Notes: generated from the sequence alone by a model not told the origin. A DNA stretch of 64,000 bases from Rhizobium sp. L1K21 (GCF_024055895.1 NZ_JAMXLE010000009.1:62001-126000), one strand, 5' to 3'. Numbered from the stretch's first letter, positions 27,549 to 37,490 are shown. Numbers and translations: made by a program.

Positions 27549-27576
27549 ATTTATGAAATTCAAAGCAAGAGGCACC

Positions 27577-28356
27577 ATGATCGACGCCAAAGTCAAGTCC
27601 GCTGCGCGCGCCTTCGAAATACTTGAACATTTCCGGATTGGTCGCCAACCGCGCTCCATGTCCGAGATTGCCATCAGCCTCGATTATCCACTTTCCAGTA
27701 CAACGGTCCTTCTCAAGACCTTGGTAAAACTTGGGTATCTGAATTACGACCGGCGCGCCCGGGTCTATTTCCCCACCACGAAGGTTTCCGCGCTCGGCGA
27801 ATGGATCCCCAAAGTCCTGTTTGGTTCCGGGCAGGTCCTCGACGCCATTCAAGACCTCCATGCTGAAACCGGGGAGGGTGTCTTTCTCGGCGTCAAAAAC
27901 GATGTTTACCTGCAATATATCGCCACCAAGCCCTCAATCCACGCCCTGCGTTTCCATATTGACGAGGGCACCATCCGTCCGATCACCAAGTCGATAGCCG
28001 GTCTTGTATTGCTTTCCACCATGCCCGCTGAAAAGCTTGAGAATACAGTTCGTCGCGCCAATATCGCCACGCCCAACCCGGCTGAAAAGGTCAAATTGAG
28101 CGCGATACAAGCACAGATTGATACCATCCGGGCAAACGGCTACGGCTATATCGAAGACTTGCCGTTTGAGGGTGGCGCCACCTTCGCCATGCTGGTCCCC
28201 GAGCTGGTGCAAGGCCAGCCGGTAACGCTTGCGCTTGGCGGCGTTACGGAGCGGTTCCGGCGCAACCATGATTTATACCTTGAGGCCCTGCGCAAAGCTG
28301 TCAAATCGATCCGGACTGATCCGGATTTCGACAATCCGGTGCAAATCGAACTCTGA
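27577..28356 (+). CDS. IclR-family transcriptional regulator
   Basis: 259-residue IclR-type regulator with an N-terminal winged helix-turn-helix (about residues 8-70, including MSEIAISLDYPLSSTTVLLKTL) and a C-terminal GAF-like effector domain. The start at ATG 27577 has AGAGG 5 bases upstream; ATG 27553 is in frame but lies within the palindromic operator and lacks a site. IclR proteins commonly control aromatic and acid catabolism in response to a pathway metabolite. It lies between the two halves of the large catabolic system and is convergent with the Liv genes, 18 bases from them. Confidence 0.9.
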   Translation: MIDAKVKSAARAFEILEHFRIGRQPRSMSEIAISLDYPLSSTTVLLKTLVKLGYLNYDRRARVYFPTTKVSALGEWIPKVLFGSGQVLDAIQDLHAETGEGVFLGVKNDVYLQYIATKPSIHALRFHIDEGTIRPITKSIAGLVLLSTMPAEKLENTVRRANIATPNPAEKVKLSAIQAQIDTIRANGYGYIEDLPFEGGATFAMLVPELVQGQPVTLALGGVTERFRRNHDLYLEALRKAVKSIRTDPDFDNPVQIEL

Positions 28357-28374
28357 CGCCCGCAAAGGCACGGT

Positions 28375-29304
28375 TCAGTTCGCCTTTCTGCTGCGGATTC
28401 GCCTGATAAGCGCCCCGGCCTCGCCGACGACGCCGCGCCGCATAAACAGGATGACCAGGATCAAGATAATGCCCTGAGCAATCAAAGCCCACTCGCCGAA
28501 CTGTGCCAGTTCATCATTCATGACAATGATAATCCCCGCGCCGACCATTGGACCACTCAAGGTCCCGAGTCCGCCGAGGAGCGTCATCAATATGACCTCG
28601 CCGGAAACTGTCCAGGAAACATCAGTCAATGTGGCGAAACCGAAGACTGTCGCCTTCAGACCGCCGGCCAATCCCGCCAGCCCCGCCGAAATCGTCATTG
28701 CCAGGATCTTGAAGCGTTCGGGGCGAAACCCGAGCGATTCCACGCGAACCTCGTTATCGCGAATCGCCTGGAGAATTTCACCGAATGGCGAATGCACAAT
28801 GCGGTAGACCAGAAGGATCACCAGAAGCGTCGCCGCCAGCACAAAATAGTAGAAGGTCATGCTGTCGGAGATGTCAAAAATGCCAAACAGGTTCGACCGC
28901 GGAATTCCCTGCATGCCATCCTCGCCCCCCGTGAACTCCGACTGCAGCAACAGGAAGTAGACGAATTGCGCAAACGCAAAGGTGATCATGGCAAATTGAA
29001 TTCCCGATCGCCGGACTGCAACAAAGCCGACAAACGCACCCAGTGCAGCGGAAATCAAAGCCGAAGCCAGAATCGCCAGTTCGATCGACATGCCGGTGGT
29101 CTTCAGCATCAATCCGGTCATATAGGCCGATAGCCCCAGAAACATTGCCTGCCCGAAACAAAGCAGACCGGCATAGCCCAAAAGAAGATTAAACGAGGCT
29201 GCAAAGATCACAAAGCAGAGAATTGTCATCAGCAACACGGGGTAGACAAAAAATGGGGCTGCCAGCGAAAGGGCAATGCCCGTGAGGACCAGAGCGATAC
29301 GCAT
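28375..29304 (-). CDS. Liv-type ABC permease (LivM-like)
   Basis: 309-residue inner-membrane permease of the branched-chain amino acid ABC family, LivM type. Multiple hydrophobic helices are present, with the conserved cytoplasmic loop SPFGEILQAIRDNEVRVESL. Its start at 29304 overlaps the stop of the upstream permease by one base (TGATG). It pairs with the LivH-like permease. Substrate probably differs from amino acids given the surrounding acyl-CoA genes. Confidence 0.92.
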   Translation of the reverse strand: MRIALVLTGIALSLAAPFFVYPVLLMTILCFVIFAASFNLLLGYAGLLCFGQAMFLGLSAYMTGLMLKTTGMSIELAILASALISAALGAFVGFVAVRRSGIQFAMITFAFAQFVYFLLLQSEFTGGEDGMQGIPRSNLFGIFDISDSMTFYYFVLAATLLVILLVYRIVHSPFGEILQAIRDNEVRVESLGFRPERFKILAMTISAGLAGLAGGLKATVFGFATLTDVSWTVSGEVILMTLLGGLGTLSGPMVGAGIIIVMNDELAQFGEWALIAQGIILILVILFMRRGVVGEAGALIRRIRSRKAN

Positions 29305-30188
29305 CAGTTTCCCTTCCCGTTGAGCTGCACACCCGGCCGGAATATCAGAACGACAAGCATGATGAAGAAGATAACGAGGTTTGCACCCTCGGGATAGAAG
29401 ACCTTGGTCAGTCCTTCGAGAATACCAAGGACATAACCGGTCACGATTGCGCCCACGATAGAGCCCATTCCGCCGATAACGACAACTGCGAAAATGGTGA
29501 TCATGAGCGTCGAGCCCATAGAAGGCGACACCTGATAGATTGGCGCTGCCAGCACACCCGACAAGCCTGCAAGACCAACACCGAAAGCATAGGTTAGCGT
29601 GACCATGCGCGGCACATTGATCCCGAAGCTCTCGACGATCTCTGGTGCCTGGTTAGCGGCGCGCAGATAAGCGCCCAGCTTGGTGTGTTCGATCAACAAC
29701 CAGGTCCCCAGGCAGGTTACAGCCGAAAAGAGCACGACCCAAAGCCTGTACCATGGCATGAACATGAAACCGAGATTAACGCCACCGGGCAGCGGTGAGC
29801 TGTAAGGCAAACCGGTTGAACCATAGCGCTGACGGATCAGCCCCTCGATGACCAGTGTTGCCGCATAGGTAATGAGCAACGAATAGAGGTGATCGAGATT
29901 GGCGATTGGCTTCAATATCAGCCGTTCCATCACCAGGCCGAATGCCGCCACCACGACAGGTGCGATAAACAAGGCCCCCCAATATGGCACGCCGAATATA
30001 TTCAAAAGCAGCCAGGCAACGAAAGCGCCGAGCATATATTGCGCACCGTGGGCAAAGTTCACCACACGCATGAGGCCGAAAATAATCGCCAGCCCCATGG
30101 CAAGCATTGCGTAGAAGGAACCGTTGATGAACCCGATCAGAAGCTGTCCGAACAGCAATTGCGGTGTGATCCCGTCGAACATAGTCAC
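29304..30188 (-). CDS. Liv-type ABC permease (LivH-like)
   Basis: 294-residue inner-membrane permease, LivH type. Typical segments are NGSFYAMLAMGLAIIFGLMRVVNFAHG at the N-terminus and LGAYLRAANQAPEIVESFG for the coupling loop. ATG 30188 overlaps the LivF-like stop by four bases. Forms the channel with the adjacent LivM-like protein. Confidence 0.92.
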   Translation of the reverse strand: MTMFDGITPQLLFGQLLIGFINGSFYAMLAMGLAIIFGLMRVVNFAHGAQYMLGAFVAWLLLNIFGVPYWGALFIAPVVVAAFGLVMERLILKPIANLDHLYSLLITYAATLVIEGLIRQRYGSTGLPYSSPLPGGVNLGFMFMPWYRLWVVLFSAVTCLGTWLLIEHTKLGAYLRAANQAPEIVESFGINVPRMVTLTYAFGVGLAGLSGVLAAPIYQVSPSMGSTLMITIFAVVVIGGMGSIVGAIVTGYVLGILEGLTKVFYPEGANLVIFFIMLVVLIFRPGVQLNGKGN

Positions 30189-30901
30189 ACTCCCAGATAG
30201 GTCTTGACGCGGTCGACATTGGCCGCGAGTTCTTCATTGGTAAGCTGATCGACGACCTGCCCATGCTCAATCACCACATGCCGGTCTGCAACGGCCCGCG
30301 CGAAGTTCAGGTTCTGCTCGACCAGAAGGATGGTATAGCCCCTCGCCTTCAGCTGGCGGATCTGGTTGCCGATTTCCTTGACGATGACGGGCGCAAGTCC
30401 TTCACTTGGTTCATCAAGCAACAGAAACTTGCAGCCATTGCGCAGGATCCTGGCAATTGCCAGCATCTGCTGTTCACCCCCGGACAGCTGTGTGCCACCA
30501 GAGGATGCGCGCGCCTTCAGATTGGGGAAGGCCTCCATGAGCTCGTCATCTGTCATGCCGCCTTCAATCAGGTGTGGTGGCAATGTCAGGTTTTCCCTCA
30601 CGGAAAGATCGGAGAATATGCCCCGCTCCTCCGGACACCAGGCAATACCCTTGCGCGCGATCTGGAATGTACGCAGGCCAATAAGCTCCTGGCCCTCAAA
30701 CTTGATAGAACCCTGGCGATTGCGCACAATGCCCATAATCGACCGGAGTGTGGTGCTCTTGCCCGCGCCATTACGGCCAATCAGGGTAACAAGTTCTCCC
30801 TTTTTGACCTTGAAGTTGACGCCGTGCAGCGCCTGGCTTTCAGCATACCACGCCTTGAGGTTATCGACGGCGAGCAGCGTCCCGTCTGCATCATGCGGCA
30901 T
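30185..30901 (-). CDS. Liv-type ABC ATPase (LivF-like)
   Basis: 238-residue cytoplasmic ATPase. Walker A GRNGAGKSTTL, signature LSGGEQQMLAIARI and Walker B FLLLDEPSEGLAP are all intact. Two in-frame ATGs at 30904 and 30901 follow GGGGGAG; 30901 gives the better spacing (6 bases). It overlaps the 3' end of the LivG-like gene. The two ATPases energise the Liv-type importer. Confidence 0.92.
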   Translation of the reverse strand: MPHDADGTLLAVDNLKAWYAESQALHGVNFKVKKGELVTLIGRNGAGKSTTLRSIMGIVRNRQGSIKFEGQELIGLRTFQIARKGIAWCPEERGIFSDLSVRENLTLPPHLIEGGMTDDELMEAFPNLKARASSGGTQLSGGEQQMLAIARILRNGCKFLLLDEPSEGLAPVIVKEIGNQIRQLKARGYTILLVEQNLNFARAVADRHVVIEHGQVVDQLTNEELAANVDRVKTYLGV

Positions 30902-31655
30902 CATCAACTCCCCCAAGGTAAGCGGCGATTACTCTCTCATCGGAAGACACCTCAGCATAATTGCCTTCCATCAGCACCTGCCCTGCCTGCAGCACCGTAA
31001 TGCGATCAGAGAGGGTCGAAACGACGGACAGATTGTGTTCAACAATCACGATCGTGCGATCCCGCGACACCTTGCGGATCAGCTCGGTGATCGGCTCGAT
31101 ATCTTCATGCCCCATACCGGCGGTCGGCTCGTCCAGCAGCATCACCTTCGGCTCCAGCGCAAGCGTTGTTGCAATTTCGAGCGCCCGTTTCTTGCCATAG
31201 GACAGTTCCGCAGCCTTCATATCACGCGCATCGGCGAGGCCAACCTGTTCAAGCAGGTCTTCGGCCCGTTCATTCAGCTTGTAGATTGAGCTGATTGGGC
31301 TCCAGAACCGCCATGCGCTGCCGTGGCTTGACTGGAGCGCAACCCGAACGTTTTGCAGCGCGGTCAGGTCCGTGAAAGTGGCCGATATCTGAAAGGACCG
31401 GACCATCCCCTTTTTCGCCACGTCGCTCGTGCGCAGTCTGGAGATGTCTTCGCCGTCCAGAATGATTTTCCCGGTGGAGGGCTGAAGCGTCTTGGTCAGA
31501 AGATTGAAACACGTCGTCTTGCCCGCGCCATTCGGGCCAATCAACGCATGGATTGCCCCGCGCCGAACCTTCAGATCGACGTTGTTGACTGCCCAAAACT
31601 CGCCAAATCTTTTGCCGATTCCTCGGGCTTCCAGTGCATATTCCGTATCTGCCAC
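30891..31655 (-). CDS. Liv-type ABC ATPase (LivG-like)
   Basis: 254-residue ATPase with Walker A GPNGAGKTTCF and Walker B VMLLDEPTAGMG. The signature is ELSYGKKRALEIA rather than LSGGQ, which is normal for LivG proteins. Start at ATG 31655. It is 23 bases downstream of the acyl-CoA dehydrogenase gene, so transporter and beta-oxidation genes share a transcript. Confidence 0.92.
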   Translation of the reverse strand: MADTEYALEARGIGKRFGEFWAVNNVDLKVRRGAIHALIGPNGAGKTTCFNLLTKTLQPSTGKIILDGEDISRLRTSDVAKKGMVRSFQISATFTDLTALQNVRVALQSSHGSAWRFWSPISSIYKLNERAEDLLEQVGLADARDMKAAELSYGKKRALEIATTLALEPKVMLLDEPTAGMGHEDIEPITELIRKVSRDRTIVIVEHNLSVVSTLSDRITVLQAGQVLMEGNYAEVSSDERVIAAYLGGVDDAA

Positions 31656-31678
31656 AGCGCTCCTCCCGATTGCGCAAC

Positions 31679-32842
31679 CTACCTGGGTAGACCGAGCACA
31701 CCTTTCGCCAGAACCTCTCTTTGAATCTCGTTCGAGCCGCCAAAGATTGCGGGGGCCCGACTATCGAGATAGAGGTTCATCGCATCCACATCGCCCTCTC
31801 CCGTGGGCAAGTCATCCCAGTATCGCGCTTCCTCTCCCGCGACACTCAATGTTTCTTCCGTGATACGCTGGTAGAGTTCGGAACTGAATATCTTCAGCAC
31901 GGAAACATCCGGCCCCAGCGTGCCGCCTGCCCGCAACACCCGCGCAAATCGTTCGAATGCGGAACCGAGATCAAACAGATCAAGCCTGAGCCTGGCATAT
32001 CGCGAAACAAAGCCTGCATCACTGAAGGCACCACGATCCCGGGCAAGGCGTTCCAACCGGCGCAGCGCGTAAGCAGGACGCGACGGCGCACCCAGAAAAA
32101 TACGTTCGTGACCCAGCACCGCCTTGGCCAGCGCCCAGCCCTGATCCACCTCGCCCACAACATTCTCGGAGGGAACATACACATTGTCAAAGAAGACCTC
32201 GCAGAAATCCGCCTCCAGACGCAGGTTCGGGATCGGACGCACCGTAACACCGGGCGTGGTCATGTCGACCAGCATCACGGTGATGCCGTTCTGCCGTTTC
32301 TTGCCGTCATTGCTGGTTCGCACCAGCAATAATATCCAGTTCGCGCAATGGGCCAGCGTCGTCCATATCTTCTGTCCGTTGACAATGAAGCCATCGCCAT
32401 CTGCAACAGCTGACGTCCTCAGCGAGGCCAGATCCGAGCCTGCATTCGGCTCCGAATAACCCTGGCACCAGACATGCTCACCGCTCAGTATCTTGGGCAG
32501 GAAAAAGTCTTTCTGCGCCTGTGTCCCGTATTGGATCAAGAGCGGGCCGGTCAGACCGATTCCGTGGTCGGGAATGCGCGGGCAGCCAAGCCGGGCCCAT
32601 TCCTCGACATAGACGATATGTTTGCCCGCATCCAAGCCCATGCCGCCGTATTCCTGTGGCCATACCGGCGACAACCAGCCTTTTTCGGCAAGGCGATGAT
32701 ACCATACCGATACTTCGTCAAAGAGCGGGCGCTGTTTGCGCATGAAACGCAGTTCGGCCGGGCAGTTTGCGTCTACCCATTCGGCAAATATCGCGCGGAA
32801 TTCTTCGTCGCTCAGCGCGTTCCAATCTTGCTGCTGTGCCAT
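31679..32842 (-). CDS. Acyl-CoA dehydrogenase (subunit 1 of a likely heteromer)
   Basis: 387-residue FAD acyl-CoA dehydrogenase. The FAD/substrate segment WCQGYSEPNAGSDLAS lies at about 125-140 and the C-terminal GGSNEIQREVLAKGVLGLPR at the end. The usual catalytic Glu of the YEG motif is Gly here, but E246 in GHERIFL is in the position used by isovaleryl- and long-chain-type enzymes. Start ATG 32842; the frame also has an upstream TTG. It overlaps no coding sequence but sits 2 bases after the hydratase stop. It probably pairs with the product of 33633-34757, as in heteromeric steroid-type dehydrogenases. Confidence 0.9.
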   Translation of the reverse strand: MAQQQDWNALSDEEFRAIFAEWVDANCPAELRFMRKQRPLFDEVSVWYHRLAEKGWLSPVWPQEYGGMGLDAGKHIVYVEEWARLGCPRIPDHGIGLTGPLLIQYGTQAQKDFFLPKILSGEHVWCQGYSEPNAGSDLASLRTSAVADGDGFIVNGQKIWTTLAHCANWILLLVRTSNDGKKRQNGITVMLVDMTTPGVTVRPIPNLRLEADFCEVFFDNVYVPSENVVGEVDQGWALAKAVLGHERIFLGAPSRPAYALRRLERLARDRGAFSDAGFVSRYARLRLDLFDLGSAFERFARVLRAGGTLGPDVSVLKIFSSELYQRITEETLSVAGEEARYWDDLPTGEGDVDAMNLYLDSRAPAIFGGSNEIQREVLAKGVLGLPR

Positions 32843-32844
32843 GA

Positions 32845-33621
32845 TCAATCGTCCGAAAAAACCGCAGGGCGCTTTTCAAGGAAGGCCGCCATCGCCTCCT
32901 TGCTGTCTGCCGTGCCTGTCATCTCAACTGTCAGGTTCTGCTCAAACCGATAGCCGTCCTTCAGACCCATGGTTTCGACCGTATTCAGCGCGCGTTTGGC
33001 CAGCTTGATTGCCGTCGGCGATTTCGAAGCGATATTGCGTGCCATGTCCATCGCAGTATCCATAAGCTCTTCGGGCTCGACACAGGCCTCGATAAGGCCG
33101 CGACGGTAAAGCTCTTCTGCGGGAACACGGTAGCCTGTCAGCACCATTCTTCGCGTGAGGCCAATCGGGAAAACACGCATCGTGTGGCGCACACCACCCA
33201 TCAGACCGATGTCGATTTCCGGCAGGCCGAAGACGGCGTTCCTGGATGCCACAATGATATCAGAACAAATCGCCAAACCCATGCCCGCACCCAGTGCAGG
33301 ACCGTTCACGGCGGCGATAACGGGAATGTTCATTTCCATGATCACGAAACCCACTTCGCGTGCGCGGCGCAAGTGGCGGTTGACTTCGCCCGGTTCCCAT
33401 TCGCTCTGCTTGGCCCGGTTCTTGATATCCGCACCGGCAGAAAAGACCTTGCCATTGGCAGTCAAGACAACGCAGCGCACGCCCTTTTTGTGGTTCAGTT
33501 CATCGAAGACCCCAATCAGCTCTTCCATGAAGTCCTTTGATTGCGCGTTCACCGGAGGGGCGTCCAGGGTGACGACGGCAATATGGTCTTCGATCACAGT
33601 CTTGATCAGATTGTTTTTCAT
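32845..33621 (-). CDS. Enoyl-CoA hydratase/isomerase family protein
   Basis: 258-residue crotonase-fold enzyme. Oxyanion-hole segments are SAGADIKNRAK and VNGPALGAGMGLA. The second has the usual loop, but the catalytic Glu pair is only partly recognisable (LPEIDIGLMGG). It hydrates enoyl-CoA or catalyses related steps. ATG 33621 has AGGAC upstream, and its open frame overlaps the next dehydrogenase gene; the TTG 33636 alternative is rejected. Lies between the two acyl-CoA dehydrogenase genes. Confidence 0.9.
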   Translation of the reverse strand: MKNNLIKTVIEDHIAVVTLDAPPVNAQSKDFMEELIGVFDELNHKKGVRCVVLTANGKVFSAGADIKNRAKQSEWEPGEVNRHLRRAREVGFVIMEMNIPVIAAVNGPALGAGMGLAICSDIIVASRNAVFGLPEIDIGLMGGVRHTMRVFPIGLTRRMVLTGYRVPAEELYRRGLIEACVEPEELMDTAMDMARNIASKSPTAIKLAKRALNTVETMGLKDGYRFEQNLTVEMTGTADSKEAMAAFLEKRPAVFSDD

Positions 33622-33632
33622 GTCCGGTCCTT

Positions 33633-34757
33633 TCAAGCCGCAACGCCTTCCAGCGCCACGAACTGCAGACGCAGCTCTTCGGGCTGCCCCAGCGTTGCAT
33701 TCAGGGCCACCGCCCGTTTCATAAAGAGTCCAATGTCGCAGGCATCGGTGAAACCCATCGCGCCGTGCAGATGGATTGCCCGCCTTGTGATGTTGACCGC
33801 GGCTTCACCCGCCCTTGCCTTGGCCGCAAGGATTGCCAGACGAGAGGCGTTATTCTGCCCCTCTGACAGCGTCTCCACGGCGTTCACGACAGCAGCAGAA
33901 GCAAATTCGGCTTCGCCCCACATATCCACCAAACGGTGCTGCACGACCTGAAACGAGCCAATAGCCTTGCCGAACTGCACACGCTCTTTCGCATAGGCAA
34001 CCGTCCGTTCGATTGCTGCCGTGGCAATGCCAGCCATCTCGGCTGCAAGAGCAAGCCGCGTCGTTGTAACGGCTGCATCCATGGCCACATCCACTTCACT
34101 GCCAATGGCCAGAAGCGCGTCCTCTTTGACCTTTACATCCGCTAAACTGAGCCTTCCCAACCGCGTTCCGTCCAATGTCGGAGCAGTCTCGATTCTCAAG
34201 CCTTCCGCACTCACAGGAAGCGAGACCAACATCTGTTTACCATCCGCTTCCGCCAGCACGATAAAGTCTGTTGCAGACGTGGGGGCGCTGACGTGTCGCA
34301 TCTCGCCAGACAGGCTGAATTCCTCTCCAACCTTGCGCGCTGAGACCGGCGCAGCTGCACCATCGCGGCCCTGCCATGCCGGAGACACCAGCGCCGTTCC
34401 GGCAATCAGTCCCTCCGCCAGTCTGGCGCACTCACCACCGCTGCAGTGGGACAGCAGCACGCTTGAAAAAATGCTCAGCTGCGCCAACGGCTCTGTCAGT
34501 AGGGCTCGACCAAGTGCCTCGCTCAATACTGCCTGTTCGGCAATGCCAAGACCGGCACCGCCCTTATCCTCAGGCAAAAGAAGACCCAACCATCCAGCCT
34601 CCGCCATCGCAGACCAGACCTCCCGATCGAGGTCACCACCGTTGTCACGCCGCGCCCGGAAAACGTCTGGCCCGGCATGCCGTGCAGAAAACCCCACGAC
34701 ACTGTCGCGCAGCATCTCCAGCGTACCGTCAGGGTCATCAAGGATCAGTCCGTTCAT
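33633..34757 (-). CDS. Acyl-CoA dehydrogenase (subunit 2 of a likely heteromer)
   Basis: 374-residue acyl-CoA dehydrogenase-like protein, diverged from the neighbour at 31679-32842. The [23 protein letters not shown] and [20 protein letters not shown] segments mark the C-terminal FAD-binding part. It ends before the region that carries the catalytic Glu in single-subunit enzymes. In steroid and terpenoid operons such a short partner supplies FAD contacts to a second subunit. ATG 34757 overlaps the ligase stop by four bases. Confidence 0.88.
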   Translation of the reverse strand: MNGLILDDPDGTLEMLRDSVVGFSARHAGPDVFRARRDNGGDLDREVWSAMAEAGWLGLLLPEDKGGAGLGIAEQAVLSEALGRALLTEPLAQLSIFSSVLLSHCSGGECARLAEGLIAGTALVSPAWQGRDGAAAPVSARKVGEEFSLSGEMRHVSAPTSATDFIVLAEADGKQMLVSLPVSAEGLRIETAPTLDGTRLGRLSLADVKVKEDALLAIGSEVDVAMDAAVTTTRLALAAEMAGIATAAIERTVAYAKERVQFGKAIGSFQVVQHRLVDMWGEAEFASAAVVNAVETLSEGQNNASRLAILAAKARAGEAAVNITRRAIHLHGAMGFTDACDIGLFMKRAVALNATLGQPEELRLQFVALEGVAA

Positions 34758-36406
34758 TCCGCCGCTCTCCCGCTTGTTTCGGCCAATTCAGGCAGTACAT
34801 ACTGTGCGTATTGTTTGCGCAGCTCCATCTTCTGCAGTTTTCCCGTTGCTGTGTGCGGCAGGCTTTCCACAAAGACGACGTCATCAGGCAACCACCATTT
34901 GGCAACAAAACCCATCAGAAATTGACGCAGTTCAGCCCTGTCTGGTGCCTCACCCTTTGGCACCACGACTAACAGCGGGCGCTCCTGCCACTTGGGGTGC
35001 GGCACGCCCACAACGGCGGCCTCGGCCACTTTGGGATGACGCATCGCTGCATCTTCGAGGTCGATGGAGGAAATCCATTCACCGCCCGATTTGATAACGT
35101 CTTTCGCCCGGTCTGTGATCCGCACAAAGCCATCCTCGCTCATCGTCGCGATATCACCGGTTGAGAACCAGCCATCGGCGTCCGGCCCCTTGCCTTCGCC
35201 GCCGAAATAGCCTGATGTGACCCATGGCCCGCGCACCTGCAACTCGCCGGGCGTCACGCCATCCGCCGCCAATTCGCGGCCTTCATCATCCATCAATCGC
35301 AATTCGACACCAAAAACCGGCCGGCCAGCCATACAGCGAAGATCGAAACGTCCATCGTCGCTTAACTCGTTATGCTTGAACAACGGATTGGCAACGGTTG
35401 CCACCGGCCCGGTTTCACTCATCCCCCAGGCCTGACGTGGAACCGCACCGATCGATTCCAATCGCCGCATTAGCGACTTCGGCGCCGCCGAACCGCCAAC
35501 AATCACTCGCTCCATCTTCAACTCCGAGCGCGCATCCAGACCGGAACCTTCAATGTAATCCATGAAACCCATCCAGACCGTTGGAACGCCGAGGGAGAAG
35601 GTGCAGCCCTCGGCCTTGGCAAGGTCGTAGAGGCTCTTCCCGTCGAGATGCGGGCCGGGCAAGACGAGCTTGGCACCGCACAGTGGCGAACCATGCGGCA
35701 CACCCCAGGCATTGACGTGGAACAGCGGCACGCAAAGAAGCGTACTGTCATGGTTTGAGAGCGCCAGGCCGTCGACCTGGCACAACATCATGGCGTGCAG
35801 CAGCGTTGAGCGATGTGAATAGAGCACACCCTTGGGATTGCCCGTGGTGCCCGATGTGTAGCAGAGACCGGAGGCTGTATTTTCATCAAAGACGGGCCAT
35901 TCAAACGCGCTCTGTTCGGGGGCAATCATGTCCTCGTAACAAAGCGACCCGTCGGGCATCCCATCCATATGCCCGCCATCTGTCATGGCGACATAGTTTT
36001 CGACATGCTCCAGCCCCGGGCGCAACTCAGATACCAGCGTGCTGAAGGTGATGTCATACATCAAAACCTTCGCCCCGGCATGGTTGATGATATAATTGAG
36101 TTGCTCGGGGAACAGCCGCGGATTGACCGTGTGAAGCACAGCACCAATTCCAGCAACGGCAAAGTAAAGCTCCAGGTGACGATGCGTATTCCAGGCAAGT
36201 GTCGCCACGCGGTCTCCATGCCCAACGCCCATCCGGATCAAAGCATTGGCAAGCTTGCGCGAGCGCTCCGCCAAGGTACGATAGCTATCCCTGCGCAGAT
36301 CGCCTTCGCACGTCTTCGAAACGATTTCCGTATTGGCGTGATAACGCGCTGCGTGCTCGAGCAAACCCGATATCAGAAGCGGGCGCTCCTGCATCAATCC
36401 AAGCAT
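34754..36406 (-). CDS. AMP-forming acyl-CoA synthetase
   Basis: 550-residue ANL-superfamily acyl-CoA ligase, activating a fatty or cyclic acid via an acyl-adenylate. The P-loop [10 protein letters not shown] is at 184-193, WGMSETGP follows near 335, and the C-terminal GKLQK carries the catalytic Lys. Overall pattern is close to medium-chain and methylthiopropionate-type ligases (family resemblance only). ATG 36406 has GGGAGG 7 bases upstream. First gene of the long minus-strand operon ending with the LivM-like permease; upstream 36407-36560 is the promoter. Confidence 0.92.
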   Translation of the reverse strand: MLGLMQERPLLISGLLEHAARYHANTEIVSKTCEGDLRRDSYRTLAERSRKLANALIRMGVGHGDRVATLAWNTHRHLELYFAVAGIGAVLHTVNPRLFPEQLNYIINHAGAKVLMYDITFSTLVSELRPGLEHVENYVAMTDGGHMDGMPDGSLCYEDMIAPEQSAFEWPVFDENTASGLCYTSGTTGNPKGVLYSHRSTLLHAMMLCQVDGLALSNHDSTLLCVPLFHVNAWGVPHGSPLCGAKLVLPGPHLDGKSLYDLAKAEGCTFSLGVPTVWMGFMDYIEGSGLDARSELKMERVIVGGSAAPKSLMRRLESIGAVPRQAWGMSETGPVATVANPLFKHNELSDDGRFDLRCMAGRPVFGVELRLMDDEGRELAADGVTPGELQVRGPWVTSGYFGGEGKGPDADGWFSTGDIATMSEDGFVRITDRAKDVIKSGGEWISSIDLEDAAMRHPKVAEAAVVGVPHPKWQERPLLVVVPKGEAPDRAELRQFLMGFVAKWWLPDDVVFVESLPHTATGKLQKMELRKQYAQYVLPELAETSGRAAE

Positions 36407-36560
36407 CTTGTGACCTCCCGTTTACCGGATCAGCCTCCACTCCGATCCTTGGTGCATCTCGTCATAGCGGACCCACACTGTCAACAAAAACTCTTATGTG
36501 AATACAAACTTCACAGATGTGTAAAATGACGAGTGCAGCATGGGGAGGTCAGGTTCTGGA
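36407..36560 (-). promoter_or_regulatory. Promoter region of ligase/Liv operon with inverted repeats
   Basis: 154 bases between two minus-strand genes. Contains GTGAA-TACAAAC-TTCAC at 36498-36514 and, flanking it, an 8-bp inverted pair CTCGTCAT (36458-36465) and ATGACGAG (36526-36533). On the minus strand TTGACA occurs near 36485. The GTGAA/TTCAC half-sites resemble the palindrome beside the IclR gene, so the same regulator may act at both sites. Confidence 0.45.
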
Positions 36561-37358
36561 TTATGACGGAGAAAAGACCGGCTTGCGCTTTTCAAGAAAG
36601 GCCTGCAAGCCTTCTCCTGCCTCGCTTCCGTATCGCGCTTTGTTGATGTAGCGGCTCTCAAGTTCGATCTGTTCGGCAAGGCCATTAACCTGCGCCTGTG
36701 CGATTTCCCCTTTGATGACCGAAATGGCACCACTTGCGCCGACAGCGCAGGCGCGTGCGAGATCAAGCGCGGCATTCAGGGCTTCACCGTCGTCAGTCAG
36801 CATGTTGATGGCACCGGCTGCATATAATCTGTCTGCAGACGCCGGACGGCCCAGCATACAAAGCTCCGAAACCAGCTGACGCGGCAAACACTCCGACAGA
36901 AAATGCGTCGCACCGCCGTCGGGTGTCAGGCCGATCTTGACATAGGCGGCGGTAAACTTGGCCGAACCGGACGCAGCAATCATATCGCAGGAAAGTGCCA
37001 GCGACAGGCCAAGCCCTGCAGCGCCGCCTTCAACGGCAGCAATCACCGGTTTGGGACAATGTCGGATCGCAAGGATCATGGCTGCAAGAGCATCGGTATT
37101 GCGGCTAACCTCAGACAGCGGCTGGTTGCGCCCTTCTTTCAACGCCGACACATTGCCGCCTGACGAGAAGAAGCCACCGGCTCCCTGCAGTATGATTGCA
37201 CGGATTTGCGGGTCATTGCCCGCATCGACAATCTCGGCCCGCACGGCCTTGTATTGCGCCAGGCCAATGGAATTGCGCGTCCTCTCACCCTTGAGCGTGA
37301 GAAGCTTGATGTTGCTATCGACGACTTCAGAAAGCACCTGCGTTTCATTGTCATTCAT
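36561..37358 (-). CDS. Enoyl-CoA hydratase/isomerase family protein (second copy)
   Basis: 265-residue crotonase-fold protein, distinct from the one at 32845. Oxyanion segments are FFSSGGNVSALKEG and VEGGAAGLGLSLAL. The second catalytic region reads KIGLTPDGGATHFL, where isomerase-like members place Asp/Glu. ATG 37358 follows a GGGG tract. It is separated from the ligase operon by the promoter region, so it may belong to the SDR-fusion transcript. Hydration or isomerisation of a double bond is expected. Confidence 0.88.
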   Translation of the reverse strand: MNDNETQVLSEVVDSNIKLLTLKGERTRNSIGLAQYKAVRAEIVDAGNDPQIRAIILQGAGGFFSSGGNVSALKEGRNQPLSEVSRNTDALAAMILAIRHCPKPVIAAVEGGAAGLGLSLALSCDMIAASGSAKFTAAYVKIGLTPDGGATHFLSECLPRQLVSELCMLGRPASADRLYAAGAINMLTDDGEALNAALDLARACAVGASGAISVIKGEIAQAQVNGLAEQIELESRYINKARYGSEAGEGLQAFLEKRKPVFSPS

Positions 37359-37490
37359 TGAGCATCCCCTTTTTTCAAATTGGAGTGATCCAACAGCTCA
37401 ACCTGCCAATCTCCTGGCGGGACCATGGGCTTTCACAGATCAAAAGTGCTGCAGCTATTTTCGTTCCGGCGGGTGCTGCAACTGCAGCCA

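Noticed and set aside
34021-35094. 357-codon plus-strand open frame
   Set aside because: Low-complexity Ser/Ala/Pro-rich antisense shadow spanning two genes.
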